Shown piece after piece: positions 1-7,898 of a stretch of 64,000 nucleotides of DNA; position 1 is the first letter of the stretch, and each line of letters starts with the position of its first letter. The position numbers were made by a program, and so were the translations under genes. The DNA comes from an uncultured Tenacibaculum sp. (GTDB taxonomy: Bacteria; Bacteroidota; Bacteroidia; Flavobacteriales; Flavobacteriaceae). The DNA lies in contig NZ_CANMAX010000005.1 in assembly GCF_947495995.1 (NCBI RefSeq), forward strand, positions 62,001-126,000. Reading direction: 5' to 3'. The notes beneath the pieces were generated by a model, which was given only the letters and a program-made list of their open reading frames with translations, was not told the origin of the DNA and ran no database searches.

Positions 1-1
1 A

Positions 2-91
2 GAAAGTATAGAAATGACAAATGGCGAAACTATAAATGTTTCCGTAAAGAATCGTCAAAATCTTAATGAGATGATTAAAATTCTTTCTTAG
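2..91 (+). CDS. C-terminal end of a probable LytTR-type DNA-binding protein (partial)
   Basis: An open frame enters from the left edge and stops with TAG at 89-91. The 29 visible residues include a TNGETINVSVKN stretch followed by a short helix. This resembles the last strand and helix of LytTR DNA-binding domains, where a 'NG..I.VS.R' hairpin precedes the final helix. LytTR domains normally end response regulators or small membrane-anchored regulators. Too little is visible to name the gene, so this is a pattern match only. Confidence 0.45.
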   Translation, partial: ESIEMTNGETINVSVKNRQNLNEMIKILS

Positions 92-274
92 GTTATATTA
101 TTCTCTTATCATTGTTTATTACCTAGTCATCAGTTAATTTACTTCACTAATCATTTTTAATGATCAACCTAAAGTTTAAACCAATAGGTTTGTAACTATG
201 AAATACTATTTTATTCAATTAAAACCTTAAACTGGGAAAATTGTTAAGTAGTTAAAAAGAAAATATTCATCTAC

Positions 275-295
275 AGACATAATCTTTGAATGTCT
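275..295 (+). promoter_or_regulatory. Promoter-like TAATCTTTG box inside an inverted repeat
   Basis: TAATCTTTG at 280-288 resembles the Bacteroidota -7 box TAnnTTTG with one extra spacer base. It lies 49 bases before the ATG of the GG-leader peptide. The box is bracketed by AGACAT (275-280) and ATGTCT (290-295), an inverted repeat that could be an operator. The same TAATCTTTG string recurs at 61341-61349 and 62711-62719. Confidence 0.4.
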
Positions 296-337
296 ATAAA
301 TTTTCAAAGTATTAACCAATTTTAAATTTTAATTATT

Positions 338-520
338 ATGAAAAAATCAATTTTAAATCTAGGAAAAACTTTAGGTAAAGATGAGCAAAAAAATGTTTTT
401 GGAGGTATTGATATTACAATTACTGCCGAATGTGGTTTTATGGGGTTAGGAAAACCTTACAAGAAATGTCCTGCTGGAGCTGCTTGTATTAGTGGTAAAT
501 GTCGCTATGTTTTATTATAG
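338..520 (+). CDS. GG-leader cysteine-containing small peptide (bacteriocin-like/RiPP precursor family)
   Basis: A 60-residue protein. Residues 1-23 form a leader of the type MKKSILNLGKxLxKxEQ ending in Gly-Gly (22-23), the signature of double-glycine leaders cut by C39-peptidase/ABC exporters. The 37-residue core carries four cysteines and is glycine/lysine-rich, so it could form two disulfides or be modified. Flavobacteria carry many such genes, often annotated as bacteriocin-like. No transporter, protease or modification enzyme lies next to it, so processing must act in trans if it occurs. A second gene with the same leader type is at 56851-57042. The function (antimicrobial, signal or other) is unknown. 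Confidence 0.75.
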   Translation: MKKSILNLGKTLGKDEQKNVFGGIDITITAECGFMGLGKPYKKCPAGAACISGKCRYVLL

Positions 521-538
521 GAAACTCTTTATAAGTTC

Positions 539-569
539 ACAAGGAAGAAAAAATAATTTTCTTCCTTGT
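539..569. terminator. Hairpin between the GG-leader gene and the convergent yjbQ-type gene
   Basis: ACAAGGAAGAAAA and TTTTCTTCCTTGT form a 13-bp perfect stem with a 5-base AT loop. The A-rich/T-rich inner arms allow it to act from either strand, and it lies between two convergent genes. There is no long U-tract outside the stem, so its strength is uncertain. Confidence 0.6.
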
Positions 570-581
570 ATTATATCATTT

Positions 582-1004
582 TCAACTTCCAAAAACAGTT
601 AATACCAATTTTCTCCGTCCGCCATAATTTCGATGTTCACCCAAGTAAATTCCTTGCCAAGTTCCTAAGTTTAACTTTCCGCTAGTAATAGGGATTTGAA
701 CTTGACAACCCAACATCGAACTTTTTATATGTGCTGGCATATCATCTGCTCCTTCGTAATCATGTTTATAATATGGCATATTTTCAGGAATCATTTTATT
801 GATATGCGTTTCAAAATCCATACGAACAGTTGGATCTGCATTTTCATTAATCGTTAAACTCGCTGAAGTATGCTTTATAAATACTTGTAATTGTCCGATA
901 GCAATTTCTCTTATTTCTGGAATTTCATTTAGTACAATATCTGTGATTAAATGATATCCTCTTTCGAATGCAGGTAAACTAATTTCTTTTTGGTAAAATT
1001 TCAT
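582..1004 (-). CDS. YjbQ family protein (UPF0047, secondary thiamine-phosphate synthase type)
   Basis: A 140-residue protein of the usual length for the UPF0047/YjbQ family. It shows the family's TSASLTINENAD segment, the ETHINKMIP/YYKHDYEGADDMPAHIKSSMLG block with its conserved histidines, and the C-terminal GTWQGIYLGEHR motif. Family members have weak thiamine-phosphate synthase activity in E. coli assays, but their physiological role is unsettled. It is cytosolic with no membrane segment. It is followed after 11 bases by the unknown gene at 1016-1546, which is transcribed into it, so the two may share a message. Confidence 0.9.
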   Translation of the reverse strand: MKFYQKEISLPAFERGYHLITDIVLNEIPEIREIAIGQLQVFIKHTSASLTINENADPTVRMDFETHINKMIPENMPYYKHDYEGADDMPAHIKSSMLGCQVQIPITSGKLNLGTWQGIYLGEHRNYGGRRKLVLTVFGS

Positions 1005-1015
1005 ACAATTTTAGT

Positions 1016-1546
1016 TTAAGATAACTCCAATTTAATTTGTTGTAGTGATTTATTTGTAGTCAATATCTTCTCTATTATTCTCTCTTGTAAAACCTCCAAT
1101 TCTTCATCATGATATTGCATCCATTTCGTGTTTTTAAACACCTCTTCTACCTCTTTTTTCTTTTTAAAAATAACCGTTAAATTAAATAATTTTTCTTTCT
1201 CTTTTTCTTCTGGTTTGTAAACCTCTACTTTTTCAGTTTCAAAATCAATTTTCAATCCGAATAGTTTTTCATCGGAAGTTAAACTATAAAAATCAGTCCA
1301 TTTTGCATATCCTACATAATAATTCTGATTCTGATATTTAGTTACTCCATTCAATTTCCATCTACAATTTGCTACTCTTCCCCAATGATTCGAATATCGA
1401 TATACTCCTTTTTCTGTATATACATAAGTACTACCTGATTTACTTTTAAAATGAATATTTTCTTCTTTTAAAACATCAGATGTTTTGAATTCAAATTGAC
1501 AGTAGGTGTGTTTAAAAAAGTTTGTTCTATTGTATTTAGTTTGCAT
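1016..1546 (-). CDS. Conserved-looking hypothetical protein, 176 aa
   Basis: I do not recognise the family. The protein is soluble and rich in Lys, Glu and aromatic residues, with no signal peptide or membrane helix. The N-terminal half (SGSTYVYTEKGVYRYSNHWG) looks like beta strands with Trp/Tyr. The C-terminal third is a charged helix ending with KILTTNKSLQQIKLEL. The ATG at 1544-1546 is the only good start. It lies directly upstream of the YjbQ-type gene on the same strand with an 11-base gap, suggesting a two-gene unit. Confidence 0.7.
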   Translation of the reverse strand: MQTKYNRTNFFKHTYCQFEFKTSDVLKEENIHFKSKSGSTYVYTEKGVYRYSNHWGRVANCRWKLNGVTKYQNQNYYVGYAKWTDFYSLTSDEKLFGLKIDFETEKVEVYKPEEKEKEKLFNLTVIFKKKKEVEEVFKNTKWMQYHDEELEVLQERIIEKILTTNKSLQQIKLELS

Positions 1547-1595
1547 TGAACGCTTCTATTCTTTTATTCAACAAACCTAAAACTATTACTGTAAA

Positions 1596-1634
1596 TAAAA
1601 AAAGCCCGAAAAGTTTTAATTACTTTTCAGGCTT
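1596..1634 (-). terminator. Rho-independent terminator of the T9SS mosaic protein gene
   Basis: AAGCCCGAAAAGT (1602-1614) and ACTTTTCAGGCTT (1622-1634) pair with one mismatch. The A-run on the + strand before the stem becomes a U-tract on the - strand, the right polarity for the gene ending at 1730. Confidence 0.8.
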
Positions 1635-1729
1635 AATTGCTTAGAATGTTGAAAATATGATGAAAAACACTAATGAATATAAAAGCAAGAGCAGAATTTC
1701 TAGTCTATATTTCTTTATAGCATTCATCA

Positions 1730-4700
1730 TTATTTCTTAATAATCCTTCTAGATGCTACGCGTCCCTCCGAATTTGTTACTTTAAGTATATAAATTCCGC
1801 TTACCAAACTAGATAGATTCATCTTTTTCTCTTTTGTTTCTAACACCTTTTTCCCTACAATACTATACAAAACAACTTTCTTTATATCATAACCCGTTGT
1901 TACTTTAATATTTAAGATATCTGAAGTTGGTATAGGATATATTTTTACTTCTTTATTAAACTCTTCATCAACAACACTAGCCGTTACTGCACTAAACATT
2001 GCTGTAATAGTTTTATCTGCATCCATAACAACATCAACAGGGTTTGCTGTACTAGTTATATCTCCACTCCAACCATCGAATTTATATCCAGCATCTGGAA
2101 TAGCTTCTAACCTAACTATTGTTCTGTCATTAAACTGACTAATCGTTGGGGTATTATTGATATTTTTTGGACCAAAAGTTGGAACAGAGATATTTACAGT
2201 TCCGTTAATAGCATTAACTGTTAATGTACGCTGAATAAGACTAAAATTAGCTGTAACTGTTTTATCAGCATCCATAGTAATTGTCAATGGGTTTGTTGTT
2301 CCAGTTGCATCGCCGCTCCAGCCATCAAATTGATAACCTGCATCTGGCGTTGCTGTTAATTCAACTGAAGTTCCATCATCATATGTTCCTCCTGTTGGAT
2401 TTGGATTTGTACTAACAGAACCATTTGTAGCATTAATAGTTAATGTTCGTTGAATCTTACTAAACATTGCTGTAACTGTTTTATTAGCATCCATTGTAAT
2501 CATTAATGGATTTGTCGTTCCTGTTGCATCGCCGCTCCAGCCATCAAATTGATAACCTGCATCTGGCGTTGCTGTTAATTCAACTGAAGTTCCATCATCA
2601 TAAGTCCCTCCTGTTGGATTAGGGTTTGTGCTAACCGAACCATTTGTAGCATTAATAGTTAATGTTCGTTGAATCTTACTAAACATTGCAGTAACTGTTT
2701 TATCAGTATCCATAGTAATCGTTAATGGATTTGTCGTTCCAGTTGCATCGCCGCTCCATCCATCAAATTGATATCCAGCATCTGGTGTAGCTGTTAATTC
2801 AACTGATGCTCCATCATCGTAAGCTCCGCCTGGTGGATTTGGATTTTTACTAACCCAACCATTTGTAGCATTAATAGTTAAGGTACGTTGAATTTTACTA
2901 AACATTGCTGTAACTGTTTTATCAGCATCCATAGTAATGGTTAATGGATTTGTAGTTCCTGTTGCATCTCCACTCCATCCATCGAATTGATAACCTACAG
3001 CTGGTGTAGCTGTTAATTCAACTGATGTTCCATCTACATAAAGTCCATCTGCCGAACTAGGACTTATAGTTACCGAACCATTGGTAGCAGTTACATTTAA
3101 TGCCTTTTTTATCACTGGAGCAGCTGGTCCGAATTCATACGCTCCCATATCAACAGTAGTATTAAATATTCGTTGATTACCAAATAAATCAGTTGATACA
3201 CCAGAAGGTATTCTACTATTGTCACCAGTATCTTTTGCTGGCGAATTGGTTTGTATTGTAAAATCTCCATTAGCCGCATCAGTAAACAAAGGGTCACTAT
3301 TACTCGTATTTGAAGCTAAAAATGAAATGTTAGAAAAATTATCCTCATCTATACTGTTCAAGGCTGCTAAATTATTAGTAAAATTAGTCCCTCCTCCTTT
3401 TCCAACAGCTAAAGCCACATTTCCATTATTGTTTTTATTTCCCCAGAAAATATTATTTGCTACAAAACTATTTCCATAACTACCTGTATTTCTACTTAGA
3501 GCAACTGTTGCAAAATCTGAATTTGCATCTGTTCCTTCATTAAGATTATTAACAAATGTATTATTTATAATGTTCGTAGAAATTATAGTTCCCGTATAAT
3601 GTGCTCTAACCCAAACCATTCCTCCTTTAGCTTTTCTAGAACCATCATCTGTCGTTCTGTTATTTTTAAATAATGAATTTGTTAATATAAAATAGGTTAC
3701 ATTAGTTCCTTCTCTTGGAATAACATACATTGCTGTACCTGAATTAGAACTTAAATTATTATCAAAAACACAAGCATCTACTGATATAACTACCGACCCT
3801 GATTTATCTGCTGATAAATTTAATCCTGCCGCCCAATAAGCAACATTATCCTTAACTGTTGTGTTTTTAATTGTGAAGTTACTTATATTAGGACTCAGAG
3901 ATAAACCTGCTCCAAATCTACCATCTCCAGAAGTTGCATCTGCATAACCACCAGAAATTGTAATTCCATCAATGACTATATTGTTTCCAGCAACATTAAT
4001 AACTCTTAAGCTATTATCACTTCTTGTAGTATTATTAAAAGTGACATTGGCATCATCATTTCTCAACAAATCTCCACTTAAGATTGTTTTATTACTTAAA
4101 TAATCTCTTTGATTTAAGTTTGTTTCATTTCCAGCAAAACCACCATAGATTAATAATCCATCAACATTAAACTCAAATCTTGCGTTTCTATTATTTGATG
4201 AAGGTGTATATGTTCCTCTTGCTATCCAAACTTCTGTTTTACCATTTAAATTACTTGCTAATGCAGTTTCTAAACTTGTGTAAGCATTTGCCCATGATCC
4301 TCCTGTATTACTTCCTGTAGCAAATTGACTTACATACACACGTGTAGTTTGAGTATAAGTTATTTTTTGGTATTCAGAAGGGGCACTAAATCTGTTATCA
4401 CAGTTTGTTCTTACATAGACATCATATTCTTGACCATTTACTAATCCTGTTAAAGATGTAGTTGTTCCAGAAATATTTTGAATTGTTGTTCCTGAACTTA
4501 TAGGTTGTCCAGCATCAACATATGTCAACTCATACGAATCAACAAATTCTGCAACTGGATCCCATGTTATGTCAGCTGTTGTTGCTCCAGTTAATATTCC
4601 TCTAAGATTATTAGGCTTATTACAAGATTTTGCAACATAAACCACTTTAACATTATCCGACGTTGCTGTTAATGCTCCTGTACAATTTGTTTTAATATAA

Positions 4701-5752
4701 ATATCATAGCTAGTTCCTGGAACAAAATTATTAATCTGTACCGAAGTTCCTGAGATATTTTGAATAGTTGTACCACTACTAATTGACTGTCCAGTTTCTA
4801 CATATGTTAACTCGTATGAATCTACTGAATTCGCTGGAGCCGTCCAACTTACATCTGCAGTAGTTTCATCTACAAAACTTACCTGAGGAGCTGTTGGCGC
4901 TTTACATACAGGAACAATGTTGGGATCAGTATACTTATAAACTCCACCTCCGTTTGCTACAGAAGCAGGTGATAAAACATATATATCTTGATCAACAATA
5001 TCTAATGTTCTTCCGTAAGGAATTGTTCCTCCTACATTTTGAACACTTCCTCCGTTTACAGAAATTCTTCTAATTCCACCATTTAAACCTGCATCAATAA
5101 AATAAAGATATCCTTGTGCATGCCTTATTCCCCAAGGATCTGATAAACCAGATTTGAATACTTGCGCACTAGGAGAACTAGCAGATAAATCAACTCTATA
5201 AATTCTTCCTTCTGAATATGACGTATAATATAAATTATCCCCAACAACTATTGCGTCATAAACGCTATTCCAAGCAGTAGGTAAAGTTGCAACTACAGTT
5301 GTATTTGTTCCTCCTGTATATCTTTTAATTTCTATATTAGAAAACGAACCTCTTTTTGATAAAAAATAAAGATCTCCATTGTAAACAAACAATGCATTTG
5401 CGCTAAGCCCGTTTATTGCAGTGATAGATCTTGAACCGCTTGGATATGCATAAGCAAACTTTGATACTCCACCTCCTGGTATAATACAAGAATTTCCTTC
5501 TCGATATATCATAGTTCCTTGAAAAGCTATATTATTAAAAGGACTATTATTATAACCACTAGATACAACTTGTTCAGTTGGGTTTGACTGGGTAAGTGAT
5601 ACACTTTTTAATTCTGAGCCAACCATTGTGTAGGCCATATCATTTATTACCGCAATTCCTTTACCCGCAGGAAAACCGCTGTAAACTCTTGTTTGTGCAC
5701 CTAATCCTACACAAAGTGGTATAACTACCATTAAAAGTATTTTTTTAAGCAT
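1730..5752 (-). CDS. Large secreted T9SS mosaic protein: propeller-like, FN3, beta-helix, InlB-like repeats
   Basis: 1340 residues. A signal peptide (1 to about 19, ending GLGAQ) is followed by a propeller-like region of WG/YxG strands (about 20-280). Two fibronectin type III domains follow (about 283-375 and 378-467, both with the DSYELTYV strand). A right-handed beta-helix/pectate-lyase-like segment opens with ATGSNTGGSWANAYTSL (about 475-880). Then come five Divergent-InlB/Listeria-Bacteroides-type repeats (FDGWSGDATGTTNPL core, about 885-1250) and a C-terminal type A sorting domain with KIYPIPTSD and a terminal RRIIKK. Such proteins are exported by Sec and T9SS and anchored or released at the cell surface, usually for adhesion or polymer binding. 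No catalytic motif is evident. It precedes the LytTR/LytS genes on the same strand, but regulation by them is only a guess. Confidence 0.88.
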   Translation of the reverse strand: MLKKILLMVVIPLCVGLGAQTRVYSGFPAGKGIAVINDMAYTMVGSELKSVSLTQSNPTEQVVSSGYNNSPFNNIAFQGTMIYREGNSCIIPGGGVSKFAYAYPSGSRSITAINGLSANALFVYNGDLYFLSKRGSFSNIEIKRYTGGTNTTVVATLPTAWNSVYDAIVVGDNLYYTSYSEGRIYRVDLSASSPSAQVFKSGLSDPWGIRHAQGYLYFIDAGLNGGIRRISVNGGSVQNVGGTIPYGRTLDIVDQDIYVLSPASVANGGGVYKYTDPNIVPVCKAPTAPQVSFVDETTADVSWTAPANSVDSYELTYVETGQSISSGTTIQNISGTSVQINNFVPGTSYDIYIKTNCTGALTATSDNVKVVYVAKSCNKPNNLRGILTGATTADITWDPVAEFVDSYELTYVDAGQPISSGTTIQNISGTTTSLTGLVNGQEYDVYVRTNCDNRFSAPSEYQKITYTQTTRVYVSQFATGSNTGGSWANAYTSLETALASNLNGKTEVWIARGTYTPSSNNRNARFEFNVDGLLIYGGFAGNETNLNQRDYLSNKTILSGDLLRNDDANVTFNNTTRSDNSLRVINVAGNNIVIDGITISGGYADATSGDGRFGAGLSLSPNISNFTIKNTTVKDNVAYWAAGLNLSADKSGSVVISVDACVFDNNLSSNSGTAMYVIPREGTNVTYFILTNSLFKNNRTTDDGSRKAKGGMVWVRAHYTGTIISTNIINNTFVNNLNEGTDANSDFATVALSRNTGSYGNSFVANNIFWGNKNNNGNVALAVGKGGGTNFTNNLAALNSIDEDNFSNISFLASNTSNSDPLFTDAANGDFTIQTNSPAKDTGDNSRIPSGVSTDLFGNQRIFNTTVDMGAYEFGPAAPVIKKALNVTATNGSVTISPSSADGLYVDGTSVELTATPAVGYQFDGWSGDATGTTNPLTITMDADKTVTAMFSKIQRTLTINATNGWVSKNPNPPGGAYDDGASVELTATPDAGYQFDGWSGDATGTTNPLTITMDTDKTVTAMFSKIQRTLTINATNGSVSTNPNPTGGTYDDGTSVELTATPDAGYQFDGWSGDATGTTNPLMITMDANKTVTAMFSKIQRTLTINATNGSVSTNPNPTGGTYDDGTSVELTATPDAGYQFDGWSGDATGTTNPLTITMDADKTVTANFSLIQRTLTVNAINGTVNISVPTFGPKNINNTPTISQFNDRTIVRLEAIPDAGYKFDGWSGDITSTANPVDVVMDADKTITAMFSAVTASVVDEEFNKEVKIYPIPTSDILNIKVTTGYDIKKVVLYSIVGKKVLETKEKKMNLSSLVSGIYILKVTNSEGRVASRRIIKK
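1990..3110 (-). repeat. Five tandem 73-83-residue InlB-like repeats inside the mosaic gene
   Basis: The strongly conserved DNA core (cgccgctcca or ctccactcca) begins at 2062, 2311, 2530, 2749 and 2968. Three periods are exactly 219 bp (73 codons), and the copy nearest the C-terminus is 249 bp because of an extra loop of about ten residues. Two adjacent copies are identical over at least 73 bp (2311-2383 and 2530-2602), so the array has recently expanded or been homogenised. Confidence 0.9.
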
Positions 5753-5853
5753 AACTTTTTGATTATATAATTATAACACAAAAGAATAATATGCTTTTTA
5801 AAGGTGAACTTTTTTATTTCCGAATGAACATATTTTGTTTCCTAAGTTATTTT

Positions 5854-6594
5854 TCAGGAAGTGAATGAAGCTTCAAAAGATTCTTTATAACCTTTGCTGA
5901 CTGGTATCAATTTTTCTAAAGTAAGTTTTAACTGTCTATCTCTTTTTGAGTAAATAATGATATGATTTGTATTAACGATCCATGATCTGTGAACTCTCGT
6001 AAAAGAGGTTACATTTTCAAATAAATTCTCGTAGTGATTTAATTTTTTTGAGGCTATGTATTCCTTATTATTAGTAGTATAAATGATAGAATACATTCGA
6101 TCTGCTTGGATACAAATAATATCGTCTGTTGCGATTATTGCATAATCGTTCTTATACGGAATCGCTATTTTTTTTAATTCTTTTTTATTCTCTTTTAATA
6201 CAGGTATTCTTGTATCTAACTTTTTCTGACTAATAAAAAGTTGCGCTTTTTTAACTGCATTTTGCAATAAACTTACTTCAATTGGTTTTAATAAATAATC
6301 TATCGCTGCCACTTGAAATGCTTTTATCGCATACTGATCGTAAGCAGTTATGAAAATGACTTGAAAATTAATTTCTTCGAATTCATTAAAGATTTGAAAA
6401 CCATTTTTCTCTGGCATTTCAATATCTAAAAACACTATACTTGGGGTTTCTTTTTCTATTAATTGCACAGCATCATCAATATTAGAAGCTTCTCCTACAA
6501 CAGAAATTTCTGGACAAAAATCGTCTAATAAATACCTTAGATTTTCTCTTGCATTTAATTCGTCGTCAACTAATATTGCTTTTAATTTACTCAT
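5854..6594 (-). CDS. LytTR family response regulator
   Basis: 246 residues. The receiver domain (about 4-120) has the acidic pair D10-D11, phosphoacceptor D57 in VFLDIEMP, T83 and K103-P104. A linker leads to a C-terminal LytTR DNA-binding domain (about 140-240) with TRVHRSWIVN and LTLEKLIPVSKGYK, the usual LytTR core. It would bind DNA when phosphorylated by a LytS-type kinase. Its first 8 bases overlap the end of the kinase gene at 6587-7804, so the two are translationally coupled. A second, similar kinase gene lies just upstream and has no regulator of its own. Confidence 0.95.
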   Translation of the reverse strand: MSKLKAILVDDELNARENLRYLLDDFCPEISVVGEASNIDDAVQLIEKETPSIVFLDIEMPEKNGFQIFNEFEEINFQVIFITAYDQYAIKAFQVAAIDYLLKPIEVSLLQNAVKKAQLFISQKKLDTRIPVLKENKKELKKIAIPYKNDYAIIATDDIICIQADRMYSIIYTTNNKEYIASKKLNHYENLFENVTSFTRVHRSWIVNTNHIIIYSKRDRQLKLTLEKLIPVSKGYKESFEASFTS

Positions 6595-7804
6595 CTTCTT
6601 TAATAAAAGGTATTTTAATAATTACTTTCGTTCCTTCTTTAACTTTTTCATAATTGAATCCGATATTCGATTTATAATAATCCTTCAATAGCATTAACCT
6701 TTCCTCTATTAATTTTGTAGATAACGAAGTCTTTTTGTCTCCGTTTCTTTGCTTAATTCTTTTTGATTCCTCTATACCTACTCCATTATCAATAATAGTA
6801 CAATGTAAGACATCTTTTAATTCAAAATTTAAAATTATTTTTTTAATCCCTTCTTTTTTGTGCAACAATCCATGTTTAATGGCATTCTCTACAAATGGTT
6901 GAATAATCATTGAAGGTATTTTAATATGAAATAAGGTTTCTCCTCCAACTATTTTATATTCAAAACTATCTCGAAATCGAAGCTTTTCTAATTCTAAATA
7001 TTTCTCCAACAGTAATAATTCTTCATCAAAAAAAATAAAACTTTTCTCACTCATATTTAGATTCTCTCGTATCAAAGCAGCAAACTTTGTTAGATAATCA
7101 TAAGCTTTATGTTTATCTCCCTTTAATACCAAATTTTGAATCGAATTCATGGCATTAAACATAAAATGCGGATTCATTTGTGCTTTTAATGATTTCAATT
7201 GTAAATGAGCAAATTCGTTTTTTCTTTTCTCTTCTAACTCAATATAAGCCGTTTTTAATTTCTTCTCATTCGATTCATTTAATTTTTTAAAAAAATTGAC
7301 TACTAAAAATAAGATTACGAATAAGAATATTTTTTCCTCAGGTACAAAGTTTTCAATATTCCGCTTTCCAGTTATGTAATAAGGTATGAAAAACAAAACT
7401 ACAGATAAGATCAATGTGAAATAATGCACCCACTTTTTATCAAAAAAGAATAAAGCTAAAATTGGTAGTGCCAAATAATTATACTCGGTATTTTCGTAAA
7501 CAAATAACACATGCGTTAAACCAACTACAGCTATAACATAAGAACATAAAAATAGTACTCTAGCTACGATATAATAATTTGCTTTTTGTAGTATATAGAC
7601 TACAATAAACAGTGATAAAAAAGCAATATAACAATACCCTATTTCAAGTGTTAGTGTTCTCTCAAAAAGCCGTTTGATTGTAAAAAACACGATATCGAGT
7701 CCCATCATTAGACAACAAAAATTAAGAATCGTAATACGTTTTGCATCCAATCCTTGTAGCGCTAGATCTTGATTATAGATATATTTTTCTAAAAATCTCT
7801 TCAT
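6587..7804 (-). CDS. LytS-like sensor histidine kinase with integral membrane sensor
   Basis: 405 residues. About five to six hydrophobic helices (about 25-175) form the sensor without a recognisable periplasmic domain. After a short coiled segment comes a His_kinase (PF06580-type) module with phospho-acceptor H213 in LKAQMNPHFMFNAMNSIQN. It ends with an ATPase domain carrying the N-box IIQPFVENAIKHGLLHK and DNGVGIEE. It overlaps the response regulator gene by 8 bases, which makes this pair a cognate system. Its kinase half is closely similar to the C-terminus of the neighbouring 982-residue sensor, indicating duplication. Confidence 0.93.
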   Translation of the reverse strand: MKRFLEKYIYNQDLALQGLDAKRITILNFCCLMMGLDIVFFTIKRLFERTLTLEIGYCYIAFLSLFIVVYILQKANYYIVARVLFLCSYVIAVVGLTHVLFVYENTEYNYLALPILALFFFDKKWVHYFTLILSVVLFFIPYYITGKRNIENFVPEEKIFLFVILFLVVNFFKKLNESNEKKLKTAYIELEEKRKNEFAHLQLKSLKAQMNPHFMFNAMNSIQNLVLKGDKHKAYDYLTKFAALIRENLNMSEKSFIFFDEELLLLEKYLELEKLRFRDSFEYKIVGGETLFHIKIPSMIIQPFVENAIKHGLLHKKEGIKKIILNFELKDVLHCTIIDNGVGIEESKRIKQRNGDKKTSLSTKLIEERLMLLKDYYKSNIGFNYEKVKEGTKVIIKIPFIKEDE

Positions 7805-7898
7805 TCAACTCTACAAATACTAACATAAATGTGAGAGTTTAAAATTTACTTTCTTAACGTAGTAAAAAAGCTTCCGAATAGCTAAAACTTAAAATGAA

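Noticed and set aside
1990..3110. Regular 219-bp repeats considered as a CRISPR or satellite array
   Set aside because: They are in frame, code for InlB-like domains and have no spacer structure.
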